DNA of 64,000 bases from Serratia sp. AKBS12 (GCF_024793895.1 NZ_JANUSB010000015.1:124001-188000), one strand, 5' to 3'; shown: positions 29,701-36,033, counted from the stretch's first letter. The notes: generated from the sequence alone by a model not told the origin. Numbers and translations are program-made.

Positions 29701-32626
29701 CGGCAGCATTCTTTTCCAGGCCACTAAACTGGTGGTCAAAGATTTGGGAAAGAACTGGAAGTCGCCGGTAGCGGTAACGCATTGGGGGCAGCGTATCGCA
29801 ATAGTTGAACAACAGCTGCAACATGCTCGGCAGCAGATTAACCAAGCCCAACAGGATAAGGCGAGCGCAGAACGCATTGTCATACAAAGAATTGCCTCCG
29901 TTCAGCAAGCGGAGGCCACATTTAGAAACGCTAAGGACAGACGTGATGAGTTTATACGTAATAATCCACCTCACGAATATGGCAGGGGGTGGTCAACTGA
30001 AGTAAAAAACTGGGATAAATTTGTAGCACGGCATCAAGAAGAACTGAAGGCTGAGAAAAATAGCCTTGCGGTTGCGCAAAATAACGTTGCGCAAGCAGAA
30101 CAACGAATTAATCAAGGCAACAATACAAAACGCGAAGCACAAAACCGTCTAATAGCAGCACGTCAGGAAGCCCACCGTAAAGGTATTGGCGAAGCTAAGT
30201 TAAAAGCCCAGGTCGACGCCTATAACCTGGCCGAAGCTATGCGGGGCGGAAATATGGATATCGCCGCCAAAGGCGGCTATCTCTACGCTCAGGCGATGGA
30301 AGAGTCCAGTCACTACGAGAAAACGGAAACCAAGCGTAAATGGTGGGGTAAGAAAACCGAAATTAAACAGACCCGCCATGACGTGACCAATAAGGTCACC
30401 GAGTTTACCGCCGCCGGCAACATCAATCTGATGAGCCGTGACGACAGCACCTATGAGGCCAGTAAAATCGCAGCCGGGCAAAACGCGCGCCTGAGCAGCT
30501 CTCGGGGGCAGATTCACTTTCGGGCAGTTAAAAATACCGCATTCGAACAACACATCAGTAACTCGAAAGGCTTCTTTATCAAGCAGGCCAGCAAGGGCTA
30601 CGAAAACAATAAATGGGTATTGCCGAGCATCCATACCGGTGGTGCCTTGACCGTGGATCCTGCCAAGGGTATCAGCGCTGACGTGAAGGCAAAAAACGGC
30701 CAGGCGTTGCAAAGTGCCATCCATGCCTTGGGTAATACTCCGGGTACTATCTGGGCAAAAAATCTGAACAAGCGCAATGACGTGCAATGGAACGTAGTGA
30801 AAGACGCTTATGACGGTTGGGATTACAAAAAACAGAGTTTGAATCCGGCGGTAGCGGCGGTGATTGCCATCGCGGTTGCAGCGGTGACTGCGGGAGCGGG
30901 ATTGGCAGGCATGGCCGGGGCGGCTGCGGTGAGTTCTACTGGCGCGACTGGCATCACGGCTACCATGGTTTCTGGTGCTGCCGCTGCGGGAACAAGTGCT
31001 TTGACCTCTCAGGCCGCCGTGGCGTTAGTGGAAAACCAGGGAAACGTGTCGAAGACGCTACGCGTGTTGGGTAAAAGTGACACGGTTAAAGCCACTGCCA
31101 CCGCGATGGTTATTGGTGGAGCGCTAAACGGTTTTGATAGTGCTATGGGGTGGAGTAAAGATGCGGCAGGCAAGACGGTAAATCCGAATAACGTCAGGTT
31201 ACCTCAACTGAGCAACGGTGACTGGAGCAAGGTGGCGCAGCGGGTGGCCGGCCAATCGGTCATCAGCTCCAGCCTGAATACCACCATCAATGGCGGCAGC
31301 TTCAAAGACAATCTGACCAATGCCTTGCTGGGCAATATCGGCAGCCAGGTTCAGGCCGAGGGCGCCAACCTGATAGGGAATAACGGTGACATCCTGAACG
31401 TGCCGGGCCGTGCCGTAAGCCATGCGGTTCTGGCGGGCATCAGTGCGGAAATCGGCAAGGGCAATGCCAAAGGCGCGGCAGCAGGGGCGCTGGCGGCGGA
31501 GCTGGCCGGGGTCGTGATGCAGAGCACGCTGTTCGAACCGGCCAATCTCAACGAAAAGGAACGCCAGCTCTACCGTTTGCAGGAAGCGCTAAACGGCAAT
31601 GAAGTAAAAGAGCAAACGGCGCGAGTTATCGGGGCTTTGACCGGGGCATTGACAACGCATACGCCGGAAGGCGCCTACAGTGCTGCGGACAGCGCGCAGT
31701 CAGTTTATCGCTACAACATGACCGAACATATGTTGATGCAGTATGCGCTGGATAATCAGAAAGACATTTTGGCCGCTGATAAAGGTGATGTTGCTGCGGC
31801 AAAACGTGTTGTGGCTCGCCGAGAAGCTGCCGCAATAGTGGCGACCGTTGGTGGTGGCGGTCTGGTACTTACTGCGGGGGGAATGACGCTGGTGGGAGCT
31901 GCGCCAGAATTGGTTCTGGCTGCACGATTGGCGATTGCCGGTTGCAAAACCAACCCCGCGTTTTGCCTGAACCAAGCCGGTATTTATGCGGCAGACATTG
32001 TGGCTCCAGAGGCGATTATTGGTACTGGCGCCGTAACGACCGGCAGCACATTGATTTTGGGTAAGACTGAAGACAGCGTGAGGAAGTTGAGCCGACAGCT
32101 GGTGAACGCTTCCGATGAACTATACAAAACAAAAACATTCAACACTCAGCCGGTTGCCGATTTTATCAAAGGAGAAACGGCAGCCGGGACGAATTTGTCG
32201 ACTAAAACGACAGATTATCTGCGGGACATGCAGAAAGCTAACACTAACCAGTTGGTCAAGGTGTTTGATCCGAAACAGAACGAAAGTAAGCTGAACGTGT
32301 TTGGTCAGCAGTTTGAGCAGGTGTTAGGTGAGGGTGGGGGTAACAAGTCCGGAACAACAAAAGTATTTGCGACGGAAAAATTGTCAAAACAAGAAATCAT
32401 CGACTATGCCCAATCGTTGGCTGGTGCGGCACCATTGGAAGAGAAGATAACACCATTGGGGCTGATTTATGTTGCGAAAAAAGATGGAATGACTATTAAC
32501 CTTAGAGAGTTTTCGAGCAGCATGGACAAAACAAAGGCTCGATGGACGATAGATATCATCAATAATGAACAAGTTAGTAATCTGCAAGGTAAGTCAAAAA
32601 AACCTATCGAAATTAAATTTAGGTGA
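26744..32626 (+). CDS. CdiA-like two-partner secretion exoprotein with DUF637 and C-terminal toxin
   Basis: A 1960-residue secreted filamentous protein. After a signal peptide ending near HPAFA, the TPS haemagglutination-activity domain spans about residues 35-300 with NPNGITC at 140-146. Haemagglutinin-type beta-helix repeats follow, interrupted by a charged coiled coil (about 1020-1165, rich in Q, A, E, K). A hydrophobic Ala/Gly segment (about 1365-1430) leads to a DUF637 region (about 1470-1590). Further on are a pre-toxin/translocation-like segment with helical hydrophobic stretches and a C-terminal toxin domain (about 1867-1960) ending ARWTIDI...IEIKFR, a tail recurrent in CDI-type proteins; its activity is not identified. 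ATG 26744 has AAGG seven bases upstream; ATG 26738 is too close to it. The frame open from 26498 overlaps tpsB. It is shorter than typical CdiA (over 3000). Confidence 0.9.
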   Translation: MNTLNSPLARAASYLLIYLTAFQQLHPAFAAGINAANGNTQVHMKPGNVPVVNIATPNGAGISHNTYKDFNVGTPGAVLNNAIQRGKTQLGVTIENAKGNPNLKGKPAELIINEVLGGRRSELRGKLEVFGNKASVMIANPNGITCDGCGFINAPGVTLTTGKPRFDKQGALKALEVKKGAITIGGKGLGGTSADYVDIISRAAVLNGKINAKTLSLTQGANRINFKDGSIKPIAGEGAKPQLAVDTKALGGMYANKIRLVANENGVGVNLRNLSSNQRDIMLSVNGKLVLNGNTQSKTDLNVSAKGLHITSGAIVQADGNATLATTTLVNDGQTSTRGDMRIFGDHIRNAGENAKLHANKNMWIQKDAQGNKAKSVENRSAKILTNSGDLVIRTESLNNVRQEVQAVWKSTPGNSKAFNKSLVGSYYDSRQGVDAIVLLEPELKDFGIGSWFGEINLSKGDRVNVGKDEYLLVKSQAPGVINSGNNAYINATTLWNDQSNISAAKDLILTGNDFTVKSIQLGQKDRYWRLGTNTFGVGEFVRDEDAPPGDWDLLYVMEKAPYTKQQELVVWQAKGQQKSSITAGNNLTADFKNKIEISTPTPHENQLNEVVTSGRPESLKARNVLLHAKNIVGTDAIRADDNITAIAEDRIVFGQGILAAGKGLSLTAVNAIDAWQSELKGQDVTLNAKNGEIKIHSSEKPHYFRPDGSRWLGSLEASGDLSLTAGSTITLLNTLLAPQSRNIAMTANGSIAIVKNSALLEGPLLEGPVSLAKQQQYFNQLLASGQMKATGSVLLNSGGSLGLRGIKINAGKDVTLLSGHNIDLKYRELDEKFNSLFPASRTAELSSKVHAGANLLINSARDLDTQGGTLSANGNISLLAGNSLRLAALGYSAIAATNDNNKDDRHVVTTINARKNVTAAANNQLLTYGAKLTSGGNMTLTSGGDMRFEAVQNHSYREARNEYTEKRTQLGTSLNAGGLMTIISNGSILFQATKLVVKDLGKNWKSPVAVTHWGQRIAIVEQQLQHARQQINQAQQDKASAERIVIQRIASVQQAEATFRNAKDRRDEFIRNNPPHEYGRGWSTEVKNWDKFVARHQEELKAEKNSLAVAQNNVAQAEQRINQGNNTKREAQNRLIAARQEAHRKGIGEAKLKAQVDAYNLAEAMRGGNMDIAAKGGYLYAQAMEESSHYEKTETKRKWWGKKTEIKQTRHDVTNKVTEFTAAGNINLMSRDDSTYEASKIAAGQNARLSSSRGQIHFRAVKNTAFEQHISNSKGFFIKQASKGYENNKWVLPSIHTGGALTVDPAKGISADVKAKNGQALQSAIHALGNTPGTIWAKNLNKRNDVQWNVVKDAYDGWDYKKQSLNPAVAAVIAIAVAAVTAGAGLAGMAGAAAVSSTGATGITATMVSGAAAAGTSALTSQAAVALVENQGNVSKTLRVLGKSDTVKATATAMVIGGALNGFDSAMGWSKDAAGKTVNPNNVRLPQLSNGDWSKVAQRVAGQSVISSSLNTTINGGSFKDNLTNALLGNIGSQVQAEGANLIGNNGDILNVPGRAVSHAVLAGISAEIGKGNAKGAAAGALAAELAGVVMQSTLFEPANLNEKERQLYRLQEALNGNEVKEQTARVIGALTGALTTHTPEGAYSAADSAQSVYRYNMTEHMLMQYALDNQKDILAADKGDVAAAKRVVARREAAAIVATVGGGGLVLTAGGMTLVGAAPELVLAARLAIAGCKTNPAFCLNQAGIYAADIVAPEAIIGTGAVTTGSTLILGKTEDSVRKLSRQLVNASDELYKTKTFNTQPVADFIKGETAAGTNLSTKTTDYLRDMQKANTNQLVKVFDPKQNESKLNVFGQQFEQVLGEGGGNKSGTTKVFATEKLSKQEIIDYAQSLAGAAPLEEKITPLGLIYVAKKDGMTINLREFSSSMDKTKARWTIDIINNEQVSNLQGKSKKPIEIKFR
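31160..31512 (+). repeat. DUF637-coding repeat, parental copy inside cdiA
   Basis: From the DAAGK codons to the end of DUF637, this stretch is nearly identical in DNA to 33749-34105 and, for its first ~185 bp, to 34914-35098. It is the longest direct repeat in the window and a natural substrate for homologous recombination between cdiA and the orphan modules. Confidence 0.85.
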
Positions 32627-32631
32627 TATTT

Positions 32632-32994
32632 ATGAAAGCTACATGCAAAGAGTTACTTGAATATAAAGAAAATTTAGAGGGGTGTGCCATTAGTACAGTT
32701 TGGTACGTGACACCACCGGAAAGATTCAGTGAAAAAGATTTCAATTTTAATCAACGAAAGGAGTTTTTCCTTCAACTGTTACGTATGCTTTTGGAAACAG
32801 GGAAGATCAAACTAGGTAAGCATGGTGAATTTCTGAAGGGTAGTGTTGATGAACTAATCAGTCATTATGATGCGGCCTTCCCGAAAACAGAAAATGAATG
32901 GGAAAACAGAGGTGAGCATCTATGGTTTTACGAGGATGATTGCCCCGGTGGCATCGTCTGGATCCATGATAGCGGCTATGAGGATTGGACCTGA
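32632..32994 (+). CDS. DUF596 immunity protein (CdiI) of the main module
   Basis: A 120-residue acidic cytoplasmic protein starting at ATG 32632, six bases after the cdiA stop, with AGGTGA as ribosome site. The C-terminal half has the DUF596 signature: LWFYEDDCPGGIVWIHDSGY followed by EDWT. DUF596 proteins are found as immunity partners next to polymorphic toxins, and the position directly after the cdiA toxin end marks it as the cognate CdiI, expected to bind and block the toxin. A GTG at 32623 would add three residues. Its 3' end and terminator are duplicated almost exactly at 35615-35687. Confidence 0.85.
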   Translation: MKATCKELLEYKENLEGCAISTVWYVTPPERFSEKDFNFNQRKEFFLQLLRMLLETGKIKLGKHGEFLKGSVDELISHYDAAFPKTENEWENRGEHLWFYEDDCPGGIVWIHDSGYEDWT

Positions 32995-33005
32995 CCCACA
33001 CACAG

Positions 33006-33072
33006 AAACGGCTCTTCGGAGCCGTTTTCTCTTGATTTTTTATTCCATATAAACGCCGATAGGACGCGGCGG
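33006..33072 (+). repeat. Module-boundary repeat R1: UUCG-loop terminator plus conserved spacer
   Basis: The stem AACGGCTC-TTCG-GAGCCGTT followed by T-rich DNA is a rho-independent terminator for cdiA-cdiI. It is joined to a constant spacer (TTCCATATAAACGCCGATAG) leading into GACGCGGCGGG. The same composite recurs at 33688, 34856 and, shortened, 35666, each time between one immunity gene and the next module. Confidence 0.85.
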
Positions 33073-33106
33073 GTGACCGGGCAACCGGTCATCAGCCCCT
33101 CGCGAT

Positions 33107-33370
33107 TTGAATGAACAGGTGTTGTGGAATTTGGTGAAGCAAAATCCTGAAAAAGGGATGGAGTTGAAGCTAAATAAAGATCCCAAATTTTCTGCTACAG
33201 CGGGATTCCAAAAAATGCAGGCTTTACATGAACTTCCAGATGGTAACAATATTGTTATTCACTATCAGTATGATAAATATACTGGCAAGGCATACGATAT
33301 GAAATTTGACTCACCAAAACATAATGATTTGCAGCCCGGTCCGTCCATTAAAGGAGGCAAGAAAAAATGA
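33107..33370 (+). CDS. Orphan CdiA C-terminal toxin fragment 1
   Basis: An 87-codon ORF (TTG start; the frame is open from 33077) encoding only a toxin tail. The segment FQKMQALHELPDGNNIVIHY and the end KAYDMKFDSPKHNDLQPGPS resemble C-termini of polymorphic toxins, possibly the Ntox24-like group, from memory and not certain. Just upstream, 33072-33100 is a short DUF637 remnant in another frame (RVTGQPVISP). Relative to orphan module 2, an internal deletion between GCGGG repeats removed the rest of DUF637 and put the tail out of frame. It has no secretion domain and no clear ribosome site, so it is probably silent unless recombined onto cdiA. It overlaps its immunity gene by four bases. Confidence 0.65.
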   Translation: MNEQVLWNLVKQNPEKGMELKLNKDPKFSATAGFQKMQALHELPDGNNIVIHYQYDKYTGKAYDMKFDSPKHNDLQPGPSIKGGKKK

Positions 33371-33684
33371 GGATTAAAACTAGAAGAGGAACCATAATTG
33401 ACGTTTTTGCGTTCTATGCCATAGAAGACGAAAAGGTCTTTTATGGTTTACCACCCGGTTATGGAGGACTGCTTGCATATAGGAAAGAGGAAGTTACCAT
33501 TGTCGACCCTGACATCACGTGGAGGGCTATGTTTTTCTCCAATGGTATTTATCATCACTCCTTAATAAAAGATGGATTACTTGAAGGTTTGATAGAAGTA
33601 GATAAAGAAAGTTACAAGAAGTTTGTTGCTATCTTGAAAGCAGAGGGGTCTATTCAACAAGATTTTCCTGAGGATTTAGACTAG
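33367..33684 (+). CDS. Putative immunity protein of orphan module 1
   Basis: A 105-residue protein starting at ATG 33367, overlapping the toxin-tail stop (ATGA), the usual coupling of CdiA-CT and CdiI. It is rich in aromatic and charged residues (DVFAFYAIEDEKVFYGLPPG). There is no recognised family and no signal peptide. Low GC compared with core genes suggests horizontal origin. Immunity role is inferred from position only; a terminator repeat (R2) follows directly. Confidence 0.7.
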   Translation: MRIKTRRGTIIDVFAFYAIEDEKVFYGLPPGYGGLLAYRKEEVTIVDPDITWRAMFFSNGIYHHSLIKDGLLEGLIEVDKESYKKFVAILKAEGSIQQDFPEDLD

Positions 33685-33687
33685 CCT

Positions 33688-33759
33688 AAAAAAACGGCTC
33701 ACCGGAGCCGTTTTTTCTTGATTTTTTATTCCATATAAACGCCGATAGGACGCGGCGGG
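33688..33759 (+). repeat. Module-boundary repeat R2
   Basis: Second copy of the terminator-plus-spacer unit: stem AACGGCTC-ACCG-GAGCCGTT with a run of six T, then the constant spacer ending CGCCGATAGGACGCGGCGGG, entering the DUF637 coding frame of orphan module 2. Confidence 0.85.
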
Positions 33760-34105
33760 CAAACCGCTCAATCCAAACAACGTCAAACTGCCGCAGCTGA
33801 GCAACGGCGACTGGAGCAAGATGGCGCAGCGGGTGACCGGGCAATCGGTCATCAGCTCCAGCCTGAATACTGCCATCAATGGCGGCAGCTTCAAAGACAA
33901 CCTGACCAATGCCTTGTTGGGCAATATCGGCAACCAGGTTCAGGCCGAGGGCGCCAACCTGATTGGGGATAACGGTCAGGTTCTCGATATACCGGGCCGG
34001 GCCGTAAGCCATGCCGTTCTGGCGGGCATCAGTGCGGAAATCGGCAAGGGCAATGCCAAAGGCGCGGCGACAGGGGCGCTGGCGGCGGAGCTGGCCGGAG
34101 TGATC
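33749..34105 (+). repeat. DUF637-coding repeat, copy in orphan module 2
   Basis: This copy is nearly identical to 31160-31512 in cdiA and in the same reading frame relative to DUF637. It begins exactly at the module-boundary spacer, so homology with cdiA starts at the DAAGK codons. Confidence 0.85.
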
Positions 34106-34447
34106 ATCAATGATAGTCTGGTCAGAAGTGAAGGTTGGCAGGAGCGTCAGGCTCAAATCAGTCGCGTAGCGGGCGCCTTTGCAGGGGTTATCGTAACCGC
34201 CAAAGCAGCAGGCGCCACCAGCGGTGCAAATGCGGGTGAGTTTGTTGAGCGTTTCAATCGACAGTTGCACCAGGAAGAACTCAACGCCATTAAAGCGTTG
34301 GCTAAGGGGGTTACCATTTTTACTGAGCGTGTAGCTTGCGACAGTTGCCTTGGTGTCGTGGAACAGTTTCAGAAAAAATACCCAGGAATCAAGGTGGAAG
34401 TGATCGATAACAATAATATACTGCTGATACCTCGGAGATTGAAATGA
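33821..34447 (+). CDS. Orphan DUF637 plus C-terminal toxin fragment 2
   Basis: The frame homologous to cdiA is open from GAC at 33749, right after an in-frame TAG; the first ATG is at 33821, giving 208 residues. GGAG four bases before this ATG could act as ribosome site; in cdiA itself the codon here is GTG. Residues 1-95 are DUF637, nearly identical to cdiA. Then a pre-toxin segment (ATSGANAGEF, FNRQLHQEEL) and a short terminal domain TERVACDSCLGVVEQF plus KVEVIDNNNILLIP. The strand-CxxC-helix-strand pattern is reminiscent of cytidine-deaminase-fold toxins, but the catalytic histidine assignment (LHQEE) is doubtful because that stretch recurs in pre-toxin linkers. It lacks signal and TPS domains. 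Confidence 0.7.
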   Translation: MAQRVTGQSVISSSLNTAINGGSFKDNLTNALLGNIGNQVQAEGANLIGDNGQVLDIPGRAVSHAVLAGISAEIGKGNAKGAATGALAAELAGVIINDSLVRSEGWQERQAQISRVAGAFAGVIVTAKAAGATSGANAGEFVERFNRQLHQEELNAIKALAKGVTIFTERVACDSCLGVVEQFQKKYPGIKVEVIDNNNILLIPRRLK

Positions 34448-34827
34448 TAGATGACGAACGTATGAGTTATAAGGATATACGAACTGATTTTTTAGACTGT
34501 TTCTACAGCTGTTGCCGAAACATTTTAGATACGAGTAATAAGTCAGGCGAGAAGCCTTCGTATGACGGTATAGAAATAGGATATGCATCATATCAATATG
34601 AGCATGTACCTTTTATACCTATAGAAAATCTAATGTTAAATGTATTTAAGCTTGTTTTAATGGCTGGTAGGGGGCCAGAAGGGGTGGAAATTAATATCAG
34701 AAATAACATATCTGACATATTAAAGGATAGATCTCTAGAAGAGTTGCTGCTGGACGCTAGCGAAGAAGAAAAAAACGACTTGCTTTATGATATGGAGCTA
34801 CTTGGGTTACTGGAACAGTGTAAGTAA
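34444..34827 (+). CDS. Putative immunity protein of orphan module 2
   Basis: A 127-residue acidic protein whose ATG overlaps the toxin-tail stop by four bases. It is clearly related to the protein at 35205-35579: both share an MSYxxIR start, an aromatic/Cys segment, a hydrophobic block with LMAGR, and a C-terminal LLxLLE/D-like end. The two are diverged immunity paralogues for related toxins. No named family is recognised; low GC. Confidence 0.7.
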   Translation: MIDDERMSYKDIRTDFLDCFYSCCRNILDTSNKSGEKPSYDGIEIGYASYQYEHVPFIPIENLMLNVFKLVLMAGRGPEGVEINIRNNISDILKDRSLEELLLDASEEEKNDLLYDMELLGLLEQCK

Positions 34828-34855
34828 TACTGTAGTTCGGTAATAATTTTTTCCA

Positions 34856-34923
34856 TGAATGGTTCTTCGGAGCCGTTTTCTCTTGATTTTGTATTCCATA
34901 TAAACGCCGATAGAACGCGGTGG
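34856..34923 (+). repeat. Module-boundary repeat R3
   Basis: Third copy. The left stem arm has diverged (AATGGTTC), but the hairpin with GAGCCGTT is preserved through G-U pairs around the UUCG loop. The spacer has a G insertion/substitution (TTTTGTATTCC) and ends CGATAGAACGCGGTGGGC, entering DUF637. Confidence 0.8.
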
Positions 34924-35098
34924 GCAAACCGCTCAATCCAAACAACGTCAAACTGCCGCAGCTGAGCAACGGTGACTGGAGCAAGGTGGCGCAGCGGGTG
35001 GCCGGGCAATCGGTCATCAGCTCCAGCCTGAATACCGCCATCAACGGTGGCAGCTTCAAGGACAACCTGACCAATGCGCTGCTGGCAAACATCGGCAG
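34914..35098 (+). repeat. DUF637-coding repeat, partial copy in orphan module 3
   Basis: About 185 bp nearly identical to the first part of 31160-31512 and 33749-34105, starting at the same boundary. Confidence 0.8.
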
Positions 35099-35202
35099 TA
35101 CGTTTAAAGTTACTTTAAGCAATTCGAAAGTAGGTATCCAGGGGAGAGATTGACGTTTGAGAAAATAACGGCGTGTGCTTGATCCCAACAAGAGGTAAAT
35201 AA
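34914..35202 (+). pseudogene. Orphan module 3: DUF637 fragment with frameshifted toxin tail
   Basis: Codons from 34914 encode DUF637 (KPLNPNNVKLPQLSNGDWSK onward), nearly identical to cdiA up to about 35098. The sequence then changes abruptly and the frame ends at 35153. In another frame, 35161-35202 encodes ENNGVCLIPTRGK and a stop, matching the end of orphan toxin 2 (DNNNILLIPRRLK); a TGA at 35158 interrupts it. So the toxin part is largely deleted and out of frame, while the partner immunity ORF downstream is intact. Confidence 0.75.
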
Positions 35203-35204
35203 CA

Positions 35205-35579
35205 ATGGGTGTGATGAGTTATGATGAAATAAGAAGTAGTTTTGCCCATTCAAGTTACGTTTATTGCAGGGAGATAATTGACCTACTGAAAGATGGGGGT
35301 AACCATGGGGTTTGTGATACAACTGATCAGGCGTTTGCGTATGAGTCATTAGAAGGTTCGTTTGAAGAACCAATAGAATGTCTCATGCTTGAGCTAGTGA
35401 CGCTCATCTTTATGGCTGGTAGATGTAGTGATAAAACAGTAAAGTTCCACACAGATATCATATTAAAAATTTTATCTGCAAATGATTTATCCGAAATGCT
35501 TAAGGATGTAACTGAAGATAACAAAAACGAAATTTTAAACGATCTTCGATTGCTTAGCTTGATCGATAAGCCTGAATAA
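35205..35579 (+). CDS. Putative immunity protein of orphan module 3
   Basis: A 124-residue acidic protein; ATG 35205 is preceded by AGAGG, and an in-frame ATG at 35214 would align better with its paralogue (MSYDEIR vs MSYKDIR). It resembles the immunity protein at 34444-34827 over its whole length (LMAGR, DI.LKIL/DILKD, LLSLID/LLGLLE). The toxin part upstream is degenerate, so this gene may now act as an orphan immunity against related toxins delivered by other cells. Confidence 0.7.
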   Translation: MGVMSYDEIRSSFAHSSYVYCREIIDLLKDGGNHGVCDTTDQAFAYESLEGSFEEPIECLMLELVTLIFMAGRCSDKTVKFHTDIILKILSANDLSEMLKDVTEDNKNEILNDLRLLSLIDKPE

Positions 35580-35614
35580 AAGGATGCTCGTGTGGATTTA
35601 TGTGTGTTGTCTAA

Positions 35615-35708
35615 CGTCTGGATCCATGACAGCGGCTATGAGGATTGGACCTGACCCACACACAGAAACGGCTCTTCGGAGCCGTTGTATTCCATATAAA
35701 CGCCGATA
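35615..35708 (+). repeat. Duplicated 3' end of DUF596 gene with terminator and shortened spacer (R4)
   Basis: From 35615 about 72 bp are identical, except for one base, to the end of the main cdiI gene and its terminator (32955-33027), encoding VWIHDSGYEDWT and stop. The UUCG terminator follows, then a spacer lacking the TTCTCTTGATTTTT section but keeping TATTCCATATAAACGCCGAT. It marks a recombination scar between two DUF596-bearing modules. Confidence 0.85.
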
Positions 35709-36033
35709 TGAAACATCTATTAGTACGATATGGTCTGCGATGAGGGCTGGCAATTTCGGAAAAACTGCAATGTCCTATGAGGATAAAAAAGCTTATTTTT
35801 TAGAGCTCCTTCATCGGCTGATGCTGGAAGGGAAAATAAAGCTGGCCAGCCGAGGAAAATTCCTGGAGGGAGGTATCGCTGAGCAGATTGCACTGTATCG
35901 CGAGAGGTTTCCCAAAAATCAGCAGAAAATGGATGCCGATGCCTTCGACGGATGCTGGTTTCTGACAGAAGAATAAGAATGCCCCGCAGGCATTGTCTGG
36001 ATCCACGAAAACGGCTATGAAGATTGGACCTGA
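35704..36033 (+). pseudogene. Degenerate DUF596 immunity gene
   Basis: In one frame this encodes a DUF596 protein without its N-terminus (ISTIW aligns with ISTVW of the main CdiI), through KAYFLELLHRLMLEGKIKLA and CWFLTEE, then TAA at 35974-35976. The same frame continues ECPAGIVWIHENGYEDWT to TGA 36031-36033, the expected DUF596 end. So it is 5' truncated and interrupted by one in-frame stop. The ORF from 35584 is an artefact joining the upstream repeat to this frame. A terminator-like hairpin follows. Confidence 0.8.

Noticed and set aside
33821-34447. Firm annotation as a cytidine deaminase toxin
   Set aside because: Only the CxxC helix pattern is visible; the zinc-binding His/Glu cannot be assigned reliably, so it is left as a finding.
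33006-35708. Possible CRISPR-like array because of evenly recurring repeats
   Set aside because: Copies are 680-1170 bp apart, contain terminators, and are separated by coding modules, not by short unique spacers.
35584-35976. 130-codon ORF as an intact gene
   Set aside because: Its first 40 codons translate a repeat (cdiI end plus terminator) in the wrong frame; only the second part is DUF596, with a premature stop.
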